Of a stretch of DNA of 64,000 bases, positions 60,156 through 64,000 are shown in pieces. Source of the stretch: an uncultured Lachnospiraceae bacterium (GTDB taxonomy: Bacteria > Bacillota > Clostridia > Lachnospirales > Lachnospiraceae); the NCBI GenBank assembly GCA_947566645.1, contig CANOKL010000010.1:1-64000 (forward strand), read 5' to 3'. Position numbers and translations under genes: made by a program. Each line of letters opens with the position of its first letter. Position 1 is the first letter of the stretch. The notes beneath the pieces were generated by a model. The model was not told where the DNA came from. It was given only the letters and a program-made list of their open reading frames with translations, and ran no database searches.

Positions 60156-62576
60156 TCACATCTCTGTAAATTTCCTTATGCTTGATGCATTCGCAAATTT
60201 TCTCACTCCACTGTCATTAATAACTACAAGTGTCGGGGCCTGCATAATCTTATATTTCTTTGCCAGATCCTTCTGCTCCTCTGCATCAATCACTTCATAA
60301 TCCATGTGCGCATCATTCAGCGCATTCTTCGCTACCGCACAGTTGGGGCACCGCTTTGTGGTGAACAAAAGCCTTCTTCCCTTCTTGCCAAATTCCCTCT
60401 TTCTGCCCTCAAAGGCTCTCCTCTCCATCCGTTCCCTGTCACGCCCACTGGCCTGCAGATCTGCCGGCTCCTTCTCTGCATCAGATTTCCCTGTACTAAG
60501 ATTCGAGTGAAAGATATCGTACACCTTCCGGTCCTTGAACTCCTGAGCCTTGCCATCATTCCAGTTCTGCACCGGACGATAGTATCCTGTAATCCTGCTG
60601 TAAACCTCTGTCTTCTCCCCACACTCCGGACAAGTATAATGCTCCCCGGTAATATATCCGTGATTCCTGCAGATTGAATAGGTTGGAGACATAGTGTAAT
60701 ACGGAAGCTTATAATTTTCCGCAATCTTTCTTACCAGCATTGCGGCAGACTGCCAGCTCGGGAGCTTCTCACCTAAAAATGCATGGAAGACCGTTCCAGA
60801 TGTATACAAAGTCTGCAGCTCATCCTGAATATCCAGTGCCGCAAAGATATCCTCCGTATACCCTACCGGCAGATGGGAGCTGTTCGTATAGTACGGCGTG
60901 CCGTTGCATTCCGCTGCAGTAATAATATCCGGGTACTGCTCCTTATCATGCTTCGCGAACCGGTAAGTCGTGGATTCTGCCGGAGTCGCCTCCAGATTAT
61001 ACAGATCACCGTACTCTTCCTGGTAAGAGGACAGGCGCTCTCTCATATGGTTTAGCACCTTCTTTGAAAATTCCTGTGTCTCCTTATGGGTCATATCCTT
61101 TCCAATCCATTTCGCATTCAGCCCTGCCTCATTCATGCCGAGAAGCCCGATGGTGGAGAAATGGTTCTCAAAGGTTCCAAGATAACGCTTTGTATAAGGA
61201 TACAGCCCTTCCTCCAGAAGCTTAGTAATCACCATCCGTTTCACATGGAGAGAACGTGCGGAAAGATCCATCAGCTTATCTAGCCGTGCGAAAAACTCTC
61301 CCTCATCCTTAGACAGGTACGCAATCCGCGGCATATTAATCGTAACAACGCCCACAGACCCTGTACTCTCACCGCTTCCGAAGAAGCCGCCGGATTTCTT
61401 ACGAAGCTCTCTCAGATCAAGCCGCAGGCGGCAGCACATACTGCGCACATCGCTTGGCTCCATATCACTGTTAATATAATTTGAAAAATAGGGTGTCCCA
61501 TATTTTGCCGTCATTTCAAACAAGAGACGGTTATTTTCCGTGTCAGACCAGTCAAAATCACTTGTAATGGAATAGGTGGGAATCGGATACTGGAAACCGC
61601 GCCCATGGGCATCCCCCTCGATCATGATCTCAATAAATGCCTTATTGATCATGTCCATCTCTTTTTTACAGTCTGCGTAAGTAAAATCCATCTCCTTCCC
61701 GCCTACAATCGCCGGAAGATCCGCCAGGTCATCCGGTACCGTCCAGTCAAGTGTAATATTGGAAAACGGAGCCTGTGTCCCCCATCTGGACGGCGTATTC
61801 ACACCATATATAAAGGACTCAATACACTTCTTTACCTCCGGATAGGTCAGATGATCTGCCTTCGCAAAGGGTGCAAGGTATGTGTCAAAGGAAGAAAACG
61901 CCTGTGCGCCCGCCCACTCATTCTGCATAATCCCAAGAAAATTCACCATCTGATTGCACAGCACACTCAGATGCTTCGCAGGAGAGGATGAGATCTTGCC
62001 TACAATCCCACCAAGCCCTTCCTTAATAAGCTGCTTTAAAGACCATCCCGCACAATACCCGGTCAGCATGGACAGGTCGTGAATATGAATATCCGCATTT
62101 CTATGGGCACGCCCAATCTCCTCGTCATAGATCTCTGACAGCCAGTAGTTCGCCGTAATCGCCCCGGAATTGCTAAGAATCAGGCCGCCTACGGAATAGG
62201 TTACTGTAGAATTCTCCTTCACACGCCAGTCCGTAACCTTTACATAACTGTCCACAATCTCCTTATAATCCAGCATCGTAGAATTCAGATTCCGAATCTT
62301 CTCCCTCTGCTTTCTGTATAAGATATAGCCCTTTGCCACATCCGCATAGCCGGCCCTGATGAGAACCTCCTCCACGCTGTCCTGAATATCCTCCACTCCC
62401 ACAAGTGACTCCTTCACCTTCGGCTCAAATGCCGCCGTCACCTTAAGAGCAAGCAGATCTATAATATCCTGATTATAATTCTTATCCTGTGCCTTAAACG
62501 CCTTCTCAATTGCAACTGATATCTTCGCCAATGCAAAGTCTGCAATCTGGCCATCACGCTTCATTACTCTGTACAT
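60156..62576 (-). CDS. nrdD: Anaerobic ribonucleoside-triphosphate reductase with fused redoxin domain
   Basis: 806 residues. An ATP-cone (VMKRDGQIADFALAKISVAI) is followed by the large barrel with SMCCRLRLDLRELRKKSGGF and NHFSTIGLLGMNEAG. The zinc site is CRNHGYITGEHYTCPECG, and the glycyl-radical loop is RITGYYRP with Gly about 664. NrdD normally ends about here. Instead a charged linker (about 695-730) leads to a glutaredoxin/thioredoxin-like domain, RRLLFTTKRCPNC (C743, C746), with AQAPTL-like IMQAPTLVV. It makes deoxynucleotides without oxygen; the added domain may supply electrons. Confidence 0.95.
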   Translation of the reverse strand: MYRVMKRDGQIADFALAKISVAIEKAFKAQDKNYNQDIIDLLALKVTAAFEPKVKESLVGVEDIQDSVEEVLIRAGYADVAKGYILYRKQREKIRNLNSTMLDYKEIVDSYVKVTDWRVKENSTVTYSVGGLILSNSGAITANYWLSEIYDEEIGRAHRNADIHIHDLSMLTGYCAGWSLKQLIKEGLGGIVGKISSSPAKHLSVLCNQMVNFLGIMQNEWAGAQAFSSFDTYLAPFAKADHLTYPEVKKCIESFIYGVNTPSRWGTQAPFSNITLDWTVPDDLADLPAIVGGKEMDFTYADCKKEMDMINKAFIEIMIEGDAHGRGFQYPIPTYSITSDFDWSDTENNRLLFEMTAKYGTPYFSNYINSDMEPSDVRSMCCRLRLDLRELRKKSGGFFGSGESTGSVGVVTINMPRIAYLSKDEGEFFARLDKLMDLSARSLHVKRMVITKLLEEGLYPYTKRYLGTFENHFSTIGLLGMNEAGLNAKWIGKDMTHKETQEFSKKVLNHMRERLSSYQEEYGDLYNLEATPAESTTYRFAKHDKEQYPDIITAAECNGTPYYTNSSHLPVGYTEDIFAALDIQDELQTLYTSGTVFHAFLGEKLPSWQSAAMLVRKIAENYKLPYYTMSPTYSICRNHGYITGEHYTCPECGEKTEVYSRITGYYRPVQNWNDGKAQEFKDRKVYDIFHSNLSTGKSDAEKEPADLQASGRDRERMERRAFEGRKREFGKKGRRLLFTTKRCPNCAVAKNALNDAHMDYEVIDAEEQKDLAKKYKIMQAPTLVVINDSGVRKFANASSIRKFTEM

Positions 62577-62651
62577 AAACAGCTCCCCTTTCCTACTTCC
62601 GCAGCGCTGTACCCTGCTCTGACCGGCTGAGTAATTGCCGTCTGTTTTTCT

Positions 62652-62736
62652 ATGATAGCACCAAATCTATGCTTTGGTCAATAAAAAATAACAATATATC
62701 GTGCACAAATTTGGAGCGCGTACAATATATTGTTAT
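62652..62736 (-). promoter_or_regulatory. nrdD promoter with two NrdR boxes
   Basis: Two palindromes, ACAATATATCGTG (62691-62703) and ACAATATATTGTT (62722-62734), start 31 bp apart (three helical turns), matching the arrangement of NrdR boxes. Downstream on the minus strand are TTGACC (62676-62681), 18 bases and TATCAT (62652-62657) with an extended TG. NrdR would repress nrdD when deoxynucleotides are plentiful. Confidence 0.85.
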
Positions 62737-62748
62737 TGTATATATTTA

Positions 62749-63450
62749 CTATAAACCCCTTAACTGCGCGGTTTCCACGCCCTTCCTCACGATATCCAGC
62801 GCCTGGTTCATAATATTTTTATTATATGCATGAAGTCCTTTTTGAATACAATCACCCGAATCCACAAACTGCTGCAGATAATAACGCTCTGCTCCCCCAA
62901 GCCATCTCGCAAGCGACTCAAAATCCGAACGCCGGTGAAACTCCAGCACAACCGTTGTACGGAACTCATAAGGCACATTTCCCCTAAGAAGATAACTCAC
63001 ACTCCTGTGCACCTTCGTAATATCATAATCCTGGATCCCTATCGTTCTCCCATAGCTCTCCTGAGAATTCTTAATATCCATCGCCACATAATCCACAAGC
63101 CCCTCCTCCACCAGACGAATCAGCTTATCCGGAAAACTTCCATTCGTATCCAGCTTCACAAGCAGCCCTCTCTCCTTAATCCCCCTAAGGAACTCCTCAA
63201 TCCCAGGCTGGATCAGCGGCTCCCCGCCAGTCACACACACACCATCCAGAATCCCCCCACGCAAATCCAGAAACGCAAAAACCTCCTCCTCCGAAATCTC
63301 AGCATTCCTGTGCGTATCAATCACCAGCGACGCATTATGACAAAACGGACAACGGAAATTACACCCCGCCGTGAACACAGTACACGCCACCTTTCCCGGA
63401 TAATCCAGAAGCGTAAGCTTCTGCAGACCTTGAATCGTCATATACGCCAC
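62749..63450 (-). CDS. nrdG: Anaerobic RNR activase (radical SAM)
   Basis: 233 residues. The [4Fe-4S] motif is AGCNFRCPFCHN (CxxxCxxC), with GGEPLIQPGIEEFL and LVKLDTNGSFP after it, as in NrdG and related activases. It makes the glycyl radical on NrdD. Unusually it lies upstream of nrdD with a separate promoter between them. AGGAGGTGG precedes the ATG, and a palindromic repeat lies just before that. Confidence 0.93.
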   Translation of the reverse strand: MAYMTIQGLQKLTLLDYPGKVACTVFTAGCNFRCPFCHNASLVIDTHRNAEISEEEVFAFLDLRGGILDGVCVTGGEPLIQPGIEEFLRGIKERGLLVKLDTNGSFPDKLIRLVEEGLVDYVAMDIKNSQESYGRTIGIQDYDITKVHRSVSYLLRGNVPYEFRTTVVLEFHRRSDFESLARWLGGAERYYLQQFVDSGDCIQKGLHAYNKNIMNQALDIVRKGVETAQLRGL

Positions 63451-63460
63451 CTCCTATGGG

Positions 63461-63519
63461 TTGGGGGACGGGGCATTTTTAAAAATGCCCCGTCCCAGAT
63501 TGAAAATGACCTGTCCCTT
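63461..63519. repeat. GGGGACGGGG-family palindrome with tail
   Basis: A near-perfect palindrome (GGGGACGGGGCATTTTT and complement) plus tail ATGACCTGTCCC. The tail ends 3-4 bp from the TetR stop, and the other end is 7 bp from the nrdG ribosome site. Confidence 0.9.
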
Positions 63520-63521
63520 TT

Positions 63522-64000
63522 TTAACTTTGTGCTTTAAAGTGTAAAAGCATCATGGGCATACACTCTCTGCTGTATTCCCCAAGTGAATAGTTCCCTTTG
63601 TTCATGCACCAGTCCGAAACCAGTGCCCTCTCACACATGGCATAATATCGTGTAATCGCGCTGACTGGCATATCTTTGCGAATCTGCCCCCGGTACTGGC
63701 CTTCTTCTACTGTCCTTGTAATCAGCTGATAGTATCTGCGGTTCTGGTCAAGAAGACTGTTATCGCCCGAGGTCACAAGCTGTGTGGAATACAGAGAAGC
63801 CAGAAGATCCACACTAATCTTTTCCTCTATCATACTATGCGCTGCATAGTTTATATGCAGCAGCTTGTCAAAGCTGTTCATATCCCGGGGCATAGTCTGC
63901 TCCAGCTCCTCATAGTAATCATCAAGAATCACTGAGAGAGTGCTCAGAAGCTCATCCTTTGTGTTAAAATAATAATAAAAAGAGCCTTTTGATGTCCCGG
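63522..64000 (-). CDS. TetR-family regulator, 5' end beyond the window
   Basis: At least 159 residues are visible. The part at the edge reads GTSKGSFYYYFNTKDELLST, the end of a TetR recognition helix, and the rest is the helical ligand domain. The start and helix-turn-helix are outside the window. It is followed by a palindromic repeat and nrdG on the same strand. Confidence 0.88.
   Translation of the reverse strand, partial: GTSKGSFYYYFNTKDELLSTLSVILDDYYEELEQTMPRDMNSFDKLLHINYAAHSMIEEKISVDLLASLYSTQLVTSGDNSLLDQNRRYYQLITRTVEEGQYRGQIRKDMPVSAITRYYAMCERALVSDWCMNKGNYSLGEYSRECMPMMLLHFKAQS

Noticed and set aside
1..64000. tRNA, rRNA or known riboswitch genes
   Set aside because: I looked for cloverleaf-type GTTCGANTC signals, rRNA cores and common riboswitch motifs in the gaps and saw none; a covariance search would be needed to be certain.

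Overview
The window looks like chromosome from a gut-type Firmicute, most likely family Lachnospiraceae (Clostridia). The evidence is strong AGGAGG-type ribosome sites, low-to-mid GC, anaerobic ribonucleotide reductase, lysyl-tRNA synthetase fused to a tRNA-binding domain, sugar-sensing YesM/YesN-type regulators, and many sugar uptake and glycan-degrading genes. No rRNA, tRNA or CRISPR array was recognised. The first ~215 bases are homopolymer-rich and look like a poor contig end.

Layout. 216-8093 (minus): a ZIP metal transporter gene, then a five-gene operon with a sugar-type ABC importer without ATPase (solute-binding lipoprotein, two permeases) followed by an HlyD-like adaptor and a MacB/FtsX-like permease. 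It is divergent from an OmpR-type two-component system (8253-10329). 10351-15472: enolase, a YitT protein, D-Ala-D-Ala ligase and GlmM. 15780-18273: a His-rich secreted peptide, a scar copied from a sugar-binding-protein leader, and a DarT/DarG toxin-antitoxin pair. 18274-23042: a MarR regulator with two ABC-2 exporters. 23418-32859: a ChvE/GguA/GguB-like sugar ABC importer behind a sugar-sensing cluster of two binding proteins, a histidine kinase and an AraC-type response regulator. 33047-38755: a ~1,900-residue secreted GH43 enzyme with nine or ten FIVAR modules. 38955-42880: an HxlR regulator with its NAD(P)-binding partner, and a cluster of gene fossils (Sir2, ABC permease tail, YhcG, WYL). 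43013-51589: housekeeping genes (lysS, greA, dusB, coaX, birA, argF fused to patatin, TrmH-type methylase). 51613-57409: a palindromic element, HEPN/MNT, two divergent AAA ATPases, HigB/HigA and a 53-residue membrane peptide. 57541-64000: proC, a GntR regulator, a CxxCxxCC protein, NrdD with a C-terminal redoxin domain, NrdG and a truncated TetR gene.

Themes. Two carbohydrate loci share one logic: surface sensing, signal transduction, then uptake, with polymer cleavage by the GH43 giant next door. Defence and stress modules (DarTG, HEPN/MNT, HigBA) cluster near repeats and broken genes. At least three families of small palindromic intergenic repeats are present. The commonest (GGGGACGGGG...CCCCGTCCCC) sits almost directly after stop codons and just before the next ribosome site, and it supplies the last codons of at least two genes. 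An inverted repeat of a second family supplies the stop codon of the truncated MacB-like permease.

The best candidates for something undescribed are the hybrid importer/efflux operon with an expandable 18-bp repeat in a permease leader, the stop-codon-hugging repeat family, the patatin-OTC fusion with an internal ribosome site, NrdD carrying its own redoxin, and a HigB toxin whose natural start codon appears to be ATA. All family assignments are by eye, without database searches.
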